64,000 bases of DNA, taken from the NCBI GenBank assembly GCA_016866305.1, contig VGMX01000003.1, forward strand, positions 1 to 64,000. The letters run 5' to 3'. Position 1 is the stretch's first letter. Each line of letters opens with the position of its first letter. Below, piece by piece: positions 8,795 through 18,442 of this stretch. The DNA comes from Chlorobiota bacterium (lineage in GTDB: Bacteria > Bacteroidota > Chlorobiia > Chlorobiales > Chlorobiaceae). The position numbers and the translations under genes are program-made. A model generated the notes under the pieces. It was not told the origin of the DNA. It saw nothing but the letters and a program-made list of their open reading frames with translations, and made no database searches.

Positions 8795-9751
8795 TCAGTT
8801 CTCCGTGTCGAGAGCGTCGAGAAGAATACAATAACTTTCATACCTGCCGGTGTCGATATACCCCTCCTCGACCGCCCTCTTTACCGCGCAGTCCGGTTCG
8901 ACCGTATGGGTGCATGACGAATAGGCGCACTGGGACATGAATCGCAGAAACTCCCTGAAGTAAAACCTGAGATTCTCCCGTGTGATATCCGCCAGACTGA
9001 ACTCCCTGATGCCGGGGGTATCGATCACGTAACCGCCGCCCGGAAGAGGCAGCATCATGGCATTGCTGGTGGTATGCACGCCTTTTCCGGTTTTGCAGCT
9101 CGTTTCCGATGTTTTCAGATCGAAACCGGTCAGCAGGTTGATCAGGCTCGACTTGCCGACTCCCGAATGGCCGCTGAACGCCGAAAATTTTCCCGAGAGG
9201 GCTTCTGCAAGATCCTCAATCCCGAGTTTCTCGTACACGCTGACATAACAGACCCGGTAACCGAGATCATGGTAGACCTCCATGAGGCTCCGTGCATCTC
9301 CCTCGTCGTCGAGATCCATCTTGTTCACCACGATGATCACGGGCAGATGTTCGGATTCTGCGAACACAAGATAGCGGTCGATGAGACGGGTTGTGAGCGG
9401 CGGCGCGTATGCCGAAACCACCGGTACCAGCAGTTCGATGTTGGAAGCGATCACCTGCTGCTTCTCCCTGCTTCGGTTGCGTCGGGGATCACGCCTGCGA
9501 ACCAGCGCGCTTGTCCTCGGATGCACCAGCACAATGATGCCTTCGAGAGCATTGTTCCCGCTCAGGGTAGGCTGCACATCGACCAGATCCCCGACGGAAA
9601 CAAGCGAAGAGTCCTCATTGGCGGCTACCGTCCCGGTAATGGTCCGGCAGCGGAACACCCTTCCATCCCCGGAAGTCACCATATAGGCCGCACCGGAGGT
9701 TCCGGTTACCCGGCCAGTGTAATATACTGCATTTGTTTTTTTTTCTCTCAT
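8795..9751 (-). CDS. rsgA: Ribosome small-subunit-dependent GTPase A
   Basis: A 318-residue circularly permuted GTPase: OB-fold N-terminus (about 10-75), then NKMD (G4) before GHSGVGKSSLINLL (G1) and DTPG (G3), and a C-terminal zinc knuckle with Cys/His in CAYSSCTHTVEPDC. This order is diagnostic for RsgA/YjeQ, which checks late 30S subunit maturation. It lies 37 bases downstream of recG and 37 bases upstream of the ALDH start on the same strand. Confidence 0.95.
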   Translation of the reverse strand: MREKKTNAVYYTGRVTGTSGAAYMVTSGDGRVFRCRTITGTVAANEDSSLVSVGDLVDVQPTLSGNNALEGIIVLVHPRTSALVRRRDPRRNRSREKQQVIASNIELLVPVVSAYAPPLTTRLIDRYLVFAESEHLPVIIVVNKMDLDDEGDARSLMEVYHDLGYRVCYVSVYEKLGIEDLAEALSGKFSAFSGHSGVGKSSLINLLTGFDLKTSETSCKTGKGVHTTSNAMMLPLPGGGYVIDTPGIREFSLADITRENLRFYFREFLRFMSQCAYSSCTHTVEPDCAVKRAVEEGYIDTGRYESYCILLDALDTEN

Positions 9752-9788
9752 GCCGGAATTCCAGTGTTGAGCGCTCCCTTCCGGCCGG

Positions 9789-11897
9789 TCATCCGATGTC
9801 GGCCAGCGGGGAACGGTCGTGGTAATGACGCAAATAACAGCTTTTTATCAAGGCGTGTTCCCGATTGCGCAGTTCGGGGTCCTCCGCAGCCAGGGCAAAG
9901 GCCGCCTGGCGAGCCGACTGCATGAGCGGAGCATCGAGCAATGGATCGGCAAGTTTCAGACCGCTCACCATACCGGACTGCTCTCTGCCGAGCACGTTGC
10001 CCGCCCCCCGGATAGCGGCGTCGATTTCCGAAATCCTGAAGCCGTCGAATGTCGTCTCCATGGCGCGCAACCGTTCCCCCGCCTCACCGGCAAGCGATGC
10101 ATGTACGAGAAAACAGCTCGAAGCGTGCCTGCCCCGGCCAACCCGACCCCTCAGCTGATGGAGCTGCGCCAGTCCGAACCGTTCAGCGTGCTCGATCACC
10201 ATCACCGAGGCATTCGGCACATCGACCCCGACCTCGATAACCGTCGTGCCGACCAGCACATCAAGATCGCCGGACCTGAAGCGATCCATGACCGAATCTT
10301 TCTCTTCCGGCGTCATCTGGCCATGGATAAGACCGAGCCGCAGATCACCGAGCACGCTTGACGACAACTCCCCGAAACTCTCCACGGCGGCACGAAGATC
10401 GATTTTTTCGGATGCCTCGACGAGAGGATATACAATATACGCCTGCCGGCCCGATTGCACCTCATGGCGGAGCAGATCATAAACCCGGTCTTTCGCCTGC
10501 TCCGGAACAAGCACGGTCTTTACCGGAACCCTTCCGGCGGGCATGCCGTCGATAACGGAAACATCGAGATCTCCGAACCCGGCCATGGTGAGTGTCCGCG
10601 GAATGGGAGTGGCCGTCATCAGCAGCACATGCGGGCTCTCGGCCTTGTCCTGCAGGGCCTTGCGCTGCAGCACGCCGAACCGGTGCTGCTCGTCGATAAT
10701 CACCAGTCCGAGACGGGAAAACGAAACCGCCTTCTCGATCATGGCATGCGTACCGACTGCTACCGTAACCGAACCGTTTTCCAGAGCTTCCAGCACGGTG
10801 TTTCGCTCCTTTTTCGATTGGCGACCGGCAAGCAGTGATACGCAGATGCCGAGAGGCTCCATCGATCGCTTCAGGGAGAGATAGTGCTGCACGGCAAGGA
10901 TCTCCGTGGGGGCCATGAAGGCCGACTGCAGACCGTTATCGGCGGCGAGCGCAATGGCGAACATGGCAACCAGCGTCTTGCCGGATCCCACATCACCCTG
11001 CAGCAGGCGGTTCATGGGTTTCTCCTTGCGCAGGTCGCCATAGATCTCCCGGATCACCTGCTTCTGTGCGGCGGTCAGCTCGAATGGAAGGCTGCCGTAA
11101 AAGCGCTCGGTAAGTTCTCCGGAACGAGTGAACCGGCAGGCGTTCCTGAGCCTTTCGAGGCGCACGTGCCTGAGCGCGAAGAGGAGTTGCGTATAGAACA
11201 GTTCCGTCCACTTCATGCGTGTCCGGGCAGCTTCGAGCCCCTCTTGGGAAGAGGGGAAATGCATCTCACGATAGGCCTGGGCAAGCGTCAGGAGGCCATG
11301 CTGCCGGATAAGCTCCTCGGGAAGGGTCTCCTCCCTGCCCGGTGGAAACCGGTCGAAAGCCCTGGCTACGATAGTGCGCAACTGCCGCGAACCGAGTCCT
11401 CCCTGCTTCATTGCTGCGCTGGTGGAGTAGATCGGTATGATCCTGCCGGTATGGAACAGGTCGTAATCCGAACGCCCTTCACCGCCGCCCCCCGAAAGGT
11501 GCTCGTAATCGGGATGCTGCATCTGCGCCTGTCGCCCGAAAAACCCGACCCGGCCATGCACGGCAAGCGCATCGCCCGGAGCAACGTCCGAAACGAAGTA
11601 CCGCACTCCCCTGAACCAGGTCAGTTCGAGAGAGCCGCTGCCATCGTCGAGCATCGCCTTGAAACGCATCCTTCTGGGTTGCGAACCTTCGAGCCGTGCC
11701 AGCCTGATCGTACCCACGACCGTCACCAACTCCCCTGCATGAAGCTCCCTGACACTCCTGATCGTCCGGCGGTCGAGATACCGGCGGGGAAAATAATCGA
11801 ACAGATCTGCAACAGAAGCAATGCCTTCCGCTTCGAGAATGGCTGCCCGCTTGGGACCGACCCCTTTCAATGCGGTTAATGGCGAGAGTCCTGTCAT
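9789..11897 (-). CDS. recG: ATP-dependent DNA helicase RecG
   Basis: A 702-residue protein of full family length. N-terminal wedge/OB domain (about 60-150), Walker A in GDVGSGKTL, DEQH-box in IIDEQHRFG, motif III MTATPIPRT and C-terminal helicase motifs ending QLRGRVGRG. RecG remodels stalled forks and Holliday junctions. It starts at ATG 11897, about 100 bases from the divergent rpmE, whose promoter lies in between. rsgA follows closely on the same strand. Confidence 0.97.
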   Translation of the reverse strand: MTGLSPLTALKGVGPKRAAILEAEGIASVADLFDYFPRRYLDRRTIRSVRELHAGELVTVVGTIRLARLEGSQPRRMRFKAMLDDGSGSLELTWFRGVRYFVSDVAPGDALAVHGRVGFFGRQAQMQHPDYEHLSGGGGEGRSDYDLFHTGRIIPIYSTSAAMKQGGLGSRQLRTIVARAFDRFPPGREETLPEELIRQHGLLTLAQAYREMHFPSSQEGLEAARTRMKWTELFYTQLLFALRHVRLERLRNACRFTRSGELTERFYGSLPFELTAAQKQVIREIYGDLRKEKPMNRLLQGDVGSGKTLVAMFAIALAADNGLQSAFMAPTEILAVQHYLSLKRSMEPLGICVSLLAGRQSKKERNTVLEALENGSVTVAVGTHAMIEKAVSFSRLGLVIIDEQHRFGVLQRKALQDKAESPHVLLMTATPIPRTLTMAGFGDLDVSVIDGMPAGRVPVKTVLVPEQAKDRVYDLLRHEVQSGRQAYIVYPLVEASEKIDLRAAVESFGELSSSVLGDLRLGLIHGQMTPEEKDSVMDRFRSGDLDVLVGTTVIEVGVDVPNASVMVIEHAERFGLAQLHQLRGRVGRGRHASSCFLVHASLAGEAGERLRAMETTFDGFRISEIDAAIRGAGNVLGREQSGMVSGLKLADPLLDAPLMQSARQAAFALAAEDPELRNREHALIKSCYLRHYHDRSPLADIG

Positions 11898-11907
11898 AGG
11901 AAAGCTT

Positions 11908-11936
11908 TTGTATCTCGATAGTATTTCTTGTATATT
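11908..11936 (+). promoter_or_regulatory. Putative sigma-70-type promoter for rpmE-frr
   Basis: TTGTAT (11908-11913) and TATATT (11931-11936) are separated by 17 bases, in the short recG-rpmE divergent space and 64 bases before the L31 ATG. The match to TTGACA/TATAAT is fair (4/6 and 5/6). No mapped start supports it. Confidence 0.45.
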
Positions 11937-11999
11937 AGCAACCTTAATATTTTATTGCAGGTCAAATCAATTTTCTGCACGAGCAAGCACAGAAATCAC

Positions 12000-12227
12000 A
12001 TGAAACAGGATATTCACCCAAAGTATACGAAAGTTACCGTCAACTGCGCCAACTGCGGCAACGCATTTGAAACCCGTTCAACCCGCAACACCATCAAGGT
12101 TGACATCTGCAACAACTGCCATCCGTTCTACACCGGCAAGCAGGTGCTCGTCGATACCGCCGGCCGCGTTGAACGGTTCAACAAACGGTTCGCGAAATCC
12201 ACAGTTGCACAGTCGAAGGCGAAATAA
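12000..12227 (+). CDS. rpmE: 50S ribosomal protein L31, zinc-type
   Basis: A 75-residue protein starting [16 protein letters not shown]. Two CxxC pairs (CANC and CNNC) mark the zinc-binding L31 form. Characteristic HPFYTGKQ and VERFNKRF segments are present. The in-frame upstream extension to 11928 lacks family similarity, so ATG 12000 was chosen. frr follows after 49 bases on the same strand. Confidence 0.95.
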   Translation: MKQDIHPKYTKVTVNCANCGNAFETRSTRNTIKVDICNNCHPFYTGKQVLVDTAGRVERFNKRFAKSTVAQSKAK

Positions 12228-12276
12228 CGGCATTCTTCCGCACAACAAGTCAGCATCAACCTACAAGGGAACCGCT

Positions 12277-12837
12277 ATGAGTGTCAAAGAGGTCGCACAG
12301 AAGATCGAGCCGAAAATGAAGAAAACCATCGAAGCGTTCCAGCACGAAATCGCTTCGATCCGCACCGGCAAAGCCACTACTGCCCTGCTCGACAGGGTAA
12401 AGGTTGAAGCCTACAGCCAGCTCATGCCGCTCAAGCAGGTCGGTAACGTAGGCGTCATGGATGTGCACACCCTCATCGTGCAGGTCTGGGACAAGTCGAT
12501 GGTTTCGGCAGCCGAAAAAGCCATTCGCGACGCAAATCTCGGCCTGAACCCGTCAGCGGACGGCCAGAACATCAGGGTCTCCATCCCCCCGCTTACCGAG
12601 GAACGCAGAAAGGAGTTCGTGAAGCTTACCCGCAAGTTCGGGGAGGACTCGAAAGTCTCGCTGCGCAACCTGCGACGCGACATGATCCACGAAATCGAGA
12701 AGCTTGAAAAAGAAAAGGCCATCGGAGAGGACGACAAAAACCGCGGCAAAAAGGAAGCCGACGACCTTTTGCACAAGTTCGAAAAGCAGCTTTCTGATCT
12801 GATTGCTCAGAAAGAGAAAGAGATCATGGAAGTCTGA
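12277..12837 (+). CDS. frr: Ribosome recycling factor
   Basis: A 186-residue RRF of normal length. It contains SIRTGKATTALLDRVKVEAY and the C-terminal helical region rich in EKEKA; Arg/Lys residues of the tRNA-mimicking domain are present. It splits post-termination complexes with EF-G. The start at ATG 12277 matches the family N-terminus (MSVKEVAQ). A strong terminator follows. Confidence 0.96.
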   Translation: MSVKEVAQKIEPKMKKTIEAFQHEIASIRTGKATTALLDRVKVEAYSQLMPLKQVGNVGVMDVHTLIVQVWDKSMVSAAEKAIRDANLGLNPSADGQNIRVSIPPLTEERRKEFVKLTRKFGEDSKVSLRNLRRDMIHEIEKLEKEKAIGEDDKNRGKKEADDLLHKFEKQLSDLIAQKEKEIMEV

Positions 12838-12857
12838 ACAGTCAGCTCTCCATATTG

Positions 12858-12891
12858 CAGGAAAGCCCGTCCTTGCAGACGGGCTTTCCTG
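12858..12891. terminator. Intrinsic terminator hairpin after frr
   Basis: A perfect 14-bp stem (12858-12871 with 12878-12891; arms CAGGAAAGCCCGTC and complement) around the 6-base loop CTTGCA, between the convergent frr and kdsD-like genes. The T-run is short, but stem stability is high; it may serve both strands. Confidence 0.7.
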
Positions 12892-12931
12892 TTTCGCTTT
12901 CCGCAAAACCCTGTATCGCTGCAACAGGGCT

Positions 12932-13945
12932 TTACAAGCCGAGCGTCACCAGATCGTGGATGTGAACGATTCCTACAGGACGGTTTTCGTCGTCGCACAC
13001 CACGAGCTGGGTTATGCGGTAGGTTTCAAGAATGTCGAGGCACTCTTTGGCCAGGGTACCAGGCGTCACGCTTTTCGGGTTTTCCGTCATCACGGATCGG
13101 GCGGGAAGCGAAAGGAAATCGCCTCCTTTCTGGACAATCCGGCGCAGGTCCCCGTCGGTGAAGATGCCCGAGAGTCTCCCCTCACGATTGACAATCGCAC
13201 TGACGCCATAACGTTTCGAGGTCATTTCAAGAATCAGTTCCCCGAGTTTCACCTGCTCGCCCACCACGGGGACCGCATCGCCGGTAGCCATGATGTCGGA
13301 GACCTTCATGATCAGGCGTTTTCCGAGGGCTCCCTTGGGATGGGTCAGGGCGAAATCGCGGTGTGTGAACTTTTTTTCCTGCATGAGGGTGATGGCAAGG
13401 GCATCTCCCATGGCAAGCATGGCTGTCGTCGAAGTTGTCGGCGCAAGGTCGAAAGGACACGCTTCCTGTTCAACACCGGTATCGAGCACGATGTCGGCAT
13501 GCTGTGCCAGATAGGAACGCCGGTTGCCGGTCATGGCGATGATGTTCACCCCGACCCGCTGCAGGGCGGGTATGATGAAATTAAGCTCTTCGGTCGTTCC
13601 GCTTTTCGACAGGCAGATGACGACATCGTCTTCACAAACGATGCCGAGATCACCATGAGCCGCGTCCGCGGGATGCAGAAAGAGTGCTGTTGTGCCGGTT
13701 GATGCCATGGTCGCTGCAATTTTCTGGGCGATGATGCCCGATTTTCCCATACCGGAAATGATGATTTTGCCATGGCACGATTGCATCACCCGTATTGCCC
13801 GTTCAAAATCGTCATCGAGCCGTTCGGCGATCCGGCACAGCGCTGCGGCTTCCTGTTCGAGAATGGCTTTTCCTCTGGCATGCAGGGCGAGGGGTTCGTT
13901 TTTTCCGGTCATGGTGCGCTTGTGTCGAACGGTTTGTGTTTGCAT
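12932..13945 (-). CDS. kdsD: KpsF/GutQ-type arabinose-5-phosphate isomerase
   Basis: A 337-residue protein: SIS sugar-phosphate isomerase domain (about 40-190, with GMGKSGIIAQKIAATMAS and CLSKSGTTEEL) followed by two CBS repeats (about 215-335). It converts ribulose-5-phosphate to arabinose-5-phosphate, the first step to KDO for lipopolysaccharide, which fits the nearby lpxB and flippase genes. An alternative start at 13912 (MTGKNEP) is possible; neither has a clear ribosome-binding site. Confidence 0.9.
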   Translation of the reverse strand: MQTQTVRHKRTMTGKNEPLALHARGKAILEQEAAALCRIAERLDDDFERAIRVMQSCHGKIIISGMGKSGIIAQKIAATMASTGTTALFLHPADAAHGDLGIVCEDDVVICLSKSGTTEELNFIIPALQRVGVNIIAMTGNRRSYLAQHADIVLDTGVEQEACPFDLAPTTSTTAMLAMGDALAITLMQEKKFTHRDFALTHPKGALGKRLIMKVSDIMATGDAVPVVGEQVKLGELILEMTSKRYGVSAIVNREGRLSGIFTDGDLRRIVQKGGDFLSLPARSVMTENPKSVTPGTLAKECLDILETYRITQLVVCDDENRPVGIVHIHDLVTLGL

Positions 13946-14033
13946 TCAGCCAATAATAGTGTTTTTATAGAAGGTAATATGAGCTAAATTAAAAACCATT
14001 ACGGTACTTTTATCCACGTTTAACACCTTGGTC

Positions 14034-14381
14034 ATGAGCTGGGTCGTGCTTTTCATCTTTTCCCTTGCTTTTTTCTTCTTGCTCCTGTTTCTGCTTTCGC
14101 GGTTCGTCGGATATATGAAAAAAGAGCAGAACATGGAAATAGAGTCGCTGAAGGATACGCTTATCGACAAGGATAATCCGGTTGGACTGACGGGAGAGGA
14201 ACTCCGGAAAATGAAACAGCAGCAGGTCGAAGCGCAGCGTCACCTTCGTGAGGTGATCGCCAAGATACCGGTTGTGCAGAAAGACGGACGCTTTCAGATC
14301 GATCAGGAGGAGGTCGCCAGACGCAAGGCTGCCGCGCCAGGCAACGGAACCGCCGGTCCGGTTGAAAAGGACGCCTCGTAA
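14034..14381 (+). CDS. Small single-pass membrane protein of unknown function
   Basis: A 115-residue protein with one strong N-terminal transmembrane segment (about 2-25, WVVLFIFSLAFFFLLLFLL) and a charged, mostly helical cytosolic part that includes MKQQQVEAQRHLREV. No family is recognised. It reads into the flippase gene 18 bases downstream, so it is probably a co-transcribed partner. An upstream in-frame TTG at 14028 could also start it. Confidence 0.6.
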   Translation: MSWVVLFIFSLAFFFLLLFLLSRFVGYMKKEQNMEIESLKDTLIDKDNPVGLTGEELRKMKQQQVEAQRHLREVIAKIPVVQKDGRFQIDQEEVARRKAAAPGNGTAGPVEKDAS

Positions 14382-14399
14382 GTTACCGGGTTTTGTTTC

Positions 14400-15914
14400 A
14401 TGCTCGCAAAGTTAAAACTGCTTGCCAAGGATACGGTTATCTATGGTTCGAGCACCATTATAGCCCGAAGCCTCAACTATCTTCTTGTTCCTCTTTACGC
14501 CAACCGGCTTTCCACTTTCGACAACGGCATACAGACGCTGGTCTACGCCAATATTGCGCTGGCGAACGTGCTGTTTTCCTACGGACTGGAGACTTCCTAC
14601 CTGAAATCGGCATCGGATACGTTGCACCGTTCGGGTGATGCGGGAACCTATTTTTCCACGGCTTTTTTCAGCCTGCTTGTCACCTCGACGTTTTTTGCGG
14701 CACTCATGGTGCTCTTTTCCGGCGACATTGCCGCCCTGATCGGCCTCAGTCCGAAAGAGGGTGAGTTTATCAACTATGCTGCGGTCATTCTCTGGGTCGA
14801 CACCCTGCTGGTGATCCCTTTTGCCGAACTCCGCCTGAAACGCCAGGCGCTGCGATTCGCCGCCGCCCGTATCCTTGGCGTGGCGGCCGTTGTGGCAAGC
14901 GCGGTGATTTTTCTCATTCCTTTCAATGCGGGTCTGCCCGGAGCATTTCTCGCCAATATCGTGGGATCTCTGGTCAGCCTTGCGGCGGTACTGCTGCTTT
15001 TCCGGGACCTGAAGCTGTTTTTTTCGTTTTCCGCCCTGCGCGAGATGCTCAGGATCGGTCTGCCGTATGTGCCGACCGGGATAGCCGGGCTCCTGATCCA
15101 CCTTATCGACCGCAACCTGCTCATCAGGATATCCCCGTCCGATATCGAGCGAATTTACGGGCAAGGCTATGCCGCATCGGATATTGTCGGCATTTACGGA
15201 CGAGTCGCGGCATTCGGCATCATCCTGCAGCTCGTGATCCAGGTGTTCCGGTTCGCCTGGCAGCCATTCTTTCTGCAGCACTCCAACGATCCCGATGCCG
15301 GACGGCTGTTCCGTTACGTCCTGAGCATTTCAACCTTCATCACCATGTTCGCCGCTCTTGCCGCTACCTTTTTCGTGCCGGATCTTGTCATGCACCATTA
15401 CGGCGGGCGTTTTTATCTTCTGCCTCCGAAGTACTGGATCGGTCTGTCCGTGCTTCCTTGGATCTTTCTGAGTTACGTGTTCGACATGGTTTCGACCAAC
15501 CTCTCTTCCGGGATGCTGGTAAGCGGCAATACGCGCTATCTGCCGATCGTCACCTTTTCCGGCGCTGCAGTGACCGCACTTGGATGCTGGTTCCTCATTC
15601 CGCAGAGCGGCATGGACGGGGCTGCCTATGCCATTGTTGCAGGAACCGTCGCCATGTGTCTGGTGATGGCATACTACTCGCTGAAGGTGTTTCCCAACCG
15701 CTACGACTGGGCAAAACTCTTTATCCTGCTGGTTGCCGGTATCCTGTCGGTTTTCATGCAGGAGCAGCTTGCCCTGCTTTTTGAAAGCCGGATCACGAGC
15801 CTTTTTTCACGGCTTGTGCTGCTGCTGCTCTATGCCGCCTCCGCCGGGTTGCTGTTCCGGGATGAAAGTATGTTTGTGATTGCGAAAATCCGCACTAAAA
15901 TCCGGGGCCGGTGA
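14400..15914 (+). CDS. Polysaccharide/lipopolysaccharide flippase, MOP superfamily (Wzx-like)
   Basis: A 504-residue polytopic protein with about 12-14 hydrophobic segments. It begins [20 protein letters not shown], typical of oligosaccharide flippases, and has the conserved Arg-rich cytosolic loop after the fourth helix ([12 protein letters not shown]). It should move undecaprenyl-linked saccharides across the inner membrane. It follows the small membrane protein by 18 bases. The substrate is unknown. Confidence 0.85.
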   Translation: MLAKLKLLAKDTVIYGSSTIIARSLNYLLVPLYANRLSTFDNGIQTLVYANIALANVLFSYGLETSYLKSASDTLHRSGDAGTYFSTAFFSLLVTSTFFAALMVLFSGDIAALIGLSPKEGEFINYAAVILWVDTLLVIPFAELRLKRQALRFAAARILGVAAVVASAVIFLIPFNAGLPGAFLANIVGSLVSLAAVLLLFRDLKLFFSFSALREMLRIGLPYVPTGIAGLLIHLIDRNLLIRISPSDIERIYGQGYAASDIVGIYGRVAAFGIILQLVIQVFRFAWQPFFLQHSNDPDAGRLFRYVLSISTFITMFAALAATFFVPDLVMHHYGGRFYLLPPKYWIGLSVLPWIFLSYVFDMVSTNLSSGMLVSGNTRYLPIVTFSGAAVTALGCWFLIPQSGMDGAAYAIVAGTVAMCLVMAYYSLKVFPNRYDWAKLFILLVAGILSVFMQEQLALLFESRITSLFSRLVLLLLYAASAGLLFRDESMFVIAKIRTKIRGR

Positions 15915-15928
15915 ATGATCCCTGTTTC

Positions 15929-16468
15929 TCAGCGCTCCTCGCGGATGATGTTGACCTCCCGTATTTCATCAGGAGACGGAGAAGCCTTTTCCGTTCTGAA
16001 GCGTACTTTCCTTGACGAGATCCGCTCGAGAATGTTCCGCAGGGAGTCCCGCTGGGCGGGGGTGCAGACCATGGCGAGCTCATGAAAGTGAAGCGCCAGC
16101 TCTTTTTCGATTACGGCCTGCCGGGAACCTATGGATGCGGCAAGCGCGGCTATTCTGGCTGTATCGGGTTTTTCCTTCACCGATTCCGCGATCAGCTCTT
16201 TTTTCAGGCGGGACCTGGCCTGAATGTCGGGCATGACTTTTCTGAAATGCTCCTTCCGGATTTCGCGGAACCTGAGGCTTTGCTCTTCAGAGAGCGACAG
16301 CGGCTCCTTGAAGTAGACATGGCGACTGTACTGGCGGGTTATCCTGACCGGCTTCCGTTCGGGTTTATGGATGTTCTGCCACCAGAGAATGCCGAGCAGC
16401 GTCATATTGAGCACGACAAGTATGGCCAGTATTGCGGTAATGAAACGCTTTGATGTAAGAAAATCCAT
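15929..16468 (-). CDS. Membrane-anchored Spy/CpxP/CnrX-like periplasmic protein
   Basis: A 179-residue protein with an N-terminal transmembrane anchor (about 10-31) and a helical periplasmic domain. It has LSLSEEQSLRFREIRKEH and a second, CTPAQRDSL motif, giving the two LTxxQ-like repeats of Spy/CpxP/ZraP and of metal-sensor CnrX/NccX proteins. It is the last gene of a leftward cluster of sigma factor, membrane protein and Spy-like protein. A role in sensing envelope or metal stress is inferred from that arrangement. Confidence 0.65.
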   Translation of the reverse strand: MDFLTSKRFITAILAILVVLNMTLLGILWWQNIHKPERKPVRITRQYSRHVYFKEPLSLSEEQSLRFREIRKEHFRKVMPDIQARSRLKKELIAESVKEKPDTARIAALAASIGSRQAVIEKELALHFHELAMVCTPAQRDSLRNILERISSRKVRFRTEKASPSPDEIREVNIIREER

Positions 16469-16532
16469 GATTTTTCGGGATTCCTTCCGGTGGATGCCGG
16501 TATTTACAAGTGTACGGGTTCAGGATTCATTT

Positions 16533-16565
16533 GCTGCCCTGCAAGGGGTTGCCCTGCAGGGCAGC
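16533..16565. repeat. Inverted repeat between the two Spy-like genes
   Basis: Arms 16533-16543 and 16555-16565 (GCTGCCCTGCA and complement) form an 11-bp stem with an 11-base loop. No T-run follows on either strand, so it looks like an RNA stability or processing hairpin rather than a terminator. Confidence 0.5.
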
Positions 16566-16575
16566 GGGTTCACGC

Positions 16576-17157
16576 CTACAGCACCATTTTTCCGGGTTTT
16601 CCCTGTGGCCTGTTCTGCATGAAGGTCTTCATTTTTTCCATCTGTCCGGGAGTCAGCATCGAAGCCATCTCGCGCAGATGGGTGCTGCGCTTGCGGGCAA
16701 GTTCCGCATGTGCGCTGCCGATCTTTTCTGAAAGCAGGGTGATTGCCCTGTTGTCGGGATTTTTTTTCAGCGATTCCTCCAGCATTTGCTGTTGCAGGTT
16801 CATGAGCTGCCGGCGTTCCGCAGACATTGCCGCGAACTGTTTTTCACGCAGCTTCTGCAGCTTGTTTTCCTGACTGTCGCTCAGCCCGAGTGTTTCGCGA
16901 AGAGTTGCCGGACGGCACTGGCGGGAGCTTTTTCCGGCTTTTCCTGCAAAAGCCTGCCGCCTTTCCGGGCTCATGGCGGCGACGCGTTTCTGCCATTCAG
17001 TGCGGTAAGCGCTCCGCTCTTCCGTTGTGGCGCTGCGCATGGTTCCCCGCATGCGGGAGAGCTCTTCGTCGGAGTAACGGCTGTAGTCCGCCGCAGAAGC
17101 GGGGCCTGAGGCGGCAAGCATTGCCGCGGCCATCATCATCATCACGTGTTTTTTCAT
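16576..17157 (-). CDS. Secreted Spy/CpxP-like protein with LTxxQ-type motif
   Basis: A 193-residue protein with a signal peptide (residues about 1-22, ending ASA). Residues about 25-60 (YSDEELSRMRGTM) resemble the DUF1104 helical segment, and residues about 85-175 are a Spy/CpxP-like helical hairpin with LGLSDSQENKLQKL and a later MLTPGQMEKM motif. It is probably a periplasmic chaperone or stress adaptor. It is between the anti-sigma candidate and the anchored Spy-like gene on the same strand. Confidence 0.7.
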   Translation of the reverse strand: MKKHVMMMMAAAMLAASGPASAADYSRYSDEELSRMRGTMRSATTEERSAYRTEWQKRVAAMSPERRQAFAGKAGKSSRQCRPATLRETLGLSDSQENKLQKLREKQFAAMSAERRQLMNLQQQMLEESLKKNPDNRAITLLSEKIGSAHAELARKRSTHLREMASMLTPGQMEKMKTFMQNRPQGKPGKMVL

Positions 17158-17226
17158 CGTTGTATCGGCTTGTGAACATTACGGTTTACGGTATCATCAA
17201 CAAACTGAAGCCATCATTCCTCTCGC

Positions 17227-17628
17227 CTACGGGCGTTTCTGTTCCTGCTGAACCGGTTCTTTGGACTGCCGGTTACTGCCGGCATCGGCCGTATCAACAT
17301 AGTAGGCGAGTTCCTCTCCGGAATATTCGTCGCTGAGCTGTTCGAGAGCCTCTCCGGCATCGGCAAGGGAGAGCGGATCCCCTGCCGAAAAGAACAGGGT
17401 TGCGGAGCCGATGTTGATTGCCAGCAGCAGTGCGGCAAAAGCCAGTTTTACCTTGAGTCCTTCCGGACGGAGCAGATCCGAGTACCAGGGAGCACTGTCC
17501 CGGATCGTTTCAATCCTCTGCATGAGGTGAACCCTGAAAAAAGGAGACACCTGCAACCCGGGGAGATCGTCAAGAACCTGCAGCGCTCTTCGTACCTGTT
17601 CTTCTATGTGTCCGTCCGGTTTTTTCAT
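17227..17628 (-). CDS. Single-pass membrane protein, candidate anti-sigma factor
   Basis: A 133-residue protein: cytosolic N-terminus (about 1-68), one transmembrane helix (about 70-88, VKLAFAALLLAINIGSATL) and an acidic periplasmic tail. It sits 80 bases downstream of the ECF sigma gene, which is the usual place for a membrane anti-sigma factor; no zinc-binding HxxxCxxC motif is present, so the call rests on topology and position. The ATG at 17628 was chosen for an AAGGAAA site 6 bases upstream; an in-frame ATG lies at 17652. Confidence 0.6.
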   Translation of the reverse strand: MKKPDGHIEEQVRRALQVLDDLPGLQVSPFFRVHLMQRIETIRDSAPWYSDLLRPEGLKVKLAFAALLLAINIGSATLFFSAGDPLSLADAGEALEQLSDEYSGEELAYYVDTADAGSNRQSKEPVQQEQKRP

Positions 17629-17708
17629 GCTGTTTTCCTTTTTCTTTTTCATGTTTTTTGACGACAGTTGTCGAAAAAACTTGCATCCGCCAACCGTTTC
17701 CGATGCGC

Positions 17709-18332
17709 TCAGTTGTTTTTGTAGTGCCGGGAAAGTTTTTCGTGCAGGTTTTTTTTTGCACGGTGAATCAGCGATTCGACCGCAGAGACCGAAGTCTGGA
17801 GGATGTCGGCGATTTCGCTGTTGCTGTATCCCTCCTGTTTGCTGAGCAGGAATGCGGTTTTCTGGTTGTCGGGAAGCATGTTCAGAGCCTCCTGCAGGAT
17901 GTGCAGTGTTTCCTTTCCTGCCAGAGCCCGTTCAGGGGTGTCATCGGCCGGAGAGGGCAGTTCTTCGGCCGGGTCGTCGATGCCGATGATTCTCCTGAGT
18001 GAGGAAAACCGTTTTTTTCTTTTCAGGCGTCTGAGGTGGTCAAGCGATTTGGTGACGGCTATCCTGTAAATCCAGGTGGAGAGTTTCGATTCTTGCCTGA
18101 AGTTTTCCAGCGAGCGGTAAACTTCGACAAACACATCCTGGGCAAGATCCTCGGCATCCTCCCGGTTCATGACAAAACGGTTGCAGGTATTGAGCACCAT
18201 CTCCTGATGTTCGGCAACCAGAGCCCTGAAAAGCTCATCACCCGATGTAACCGTGTTGTTTCCCAAACGTTCCTGCTCTTTGCCTCTGCCGTTAATCCTG
18301 TCTGATCGGCCTCTTTCCTGTTGTGCGCACAT
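17709..18332 (-). CDS. ECF-family RNA polymerase sigma factor
   Basis: A 207-residue protein. Region 2 is clear ([20 protein letters not shown]) with the [13 protein letters not shown] segment after it, and region 4 has the [24 protein letters not shown]. There is no region 3, as expected for ECF sigmas. Start ATG 18332 has AAGG 6 bases upstream; an alternative GTG at 18359 does not. With the membrane protein and two Spy-like genes downstream it forms a putative envelope-stress regulon under its own control. Confidence 0.9.
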   Translation of the reverse strand: MCAQQERGRSDRINGRGKEQERLGNNTVTSGDELFRALVAEHQEMVLNTCNRFVMNREDAEDLAQDVFVEVYRSLENFRQESKLSTWIYRIAVTKSLDHLRRLKRKKRFSSLRRIIGIDDPAEELPSPADDTPERALAGKETLHILQEALNMLPDNQKTAFLLSKQEGYSNSEIADILQTSVSAVESLIHRAKKNLHEKLSRHYKNN

Positions 18333-18442
18333 CAGCACCCTTGCGGCAGCTGCCGGCACGGACGGACGGATCAGGAGAAGCCATTGAAGCCTTCGACGCT
18401 CTTTTCCTGCAATTCCTGCAATTGCTCATGGAAAAAACAGCT

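Noticed and set aside
11928-11999. N-terminal extension of L31
   Set aside because: No similarity and overlaps the promoter region; start set at 12000.
16533-16565. Terminator between Spy-like genes
   Set aside because: No T-run on either strand; recorded as inverted repeat only.
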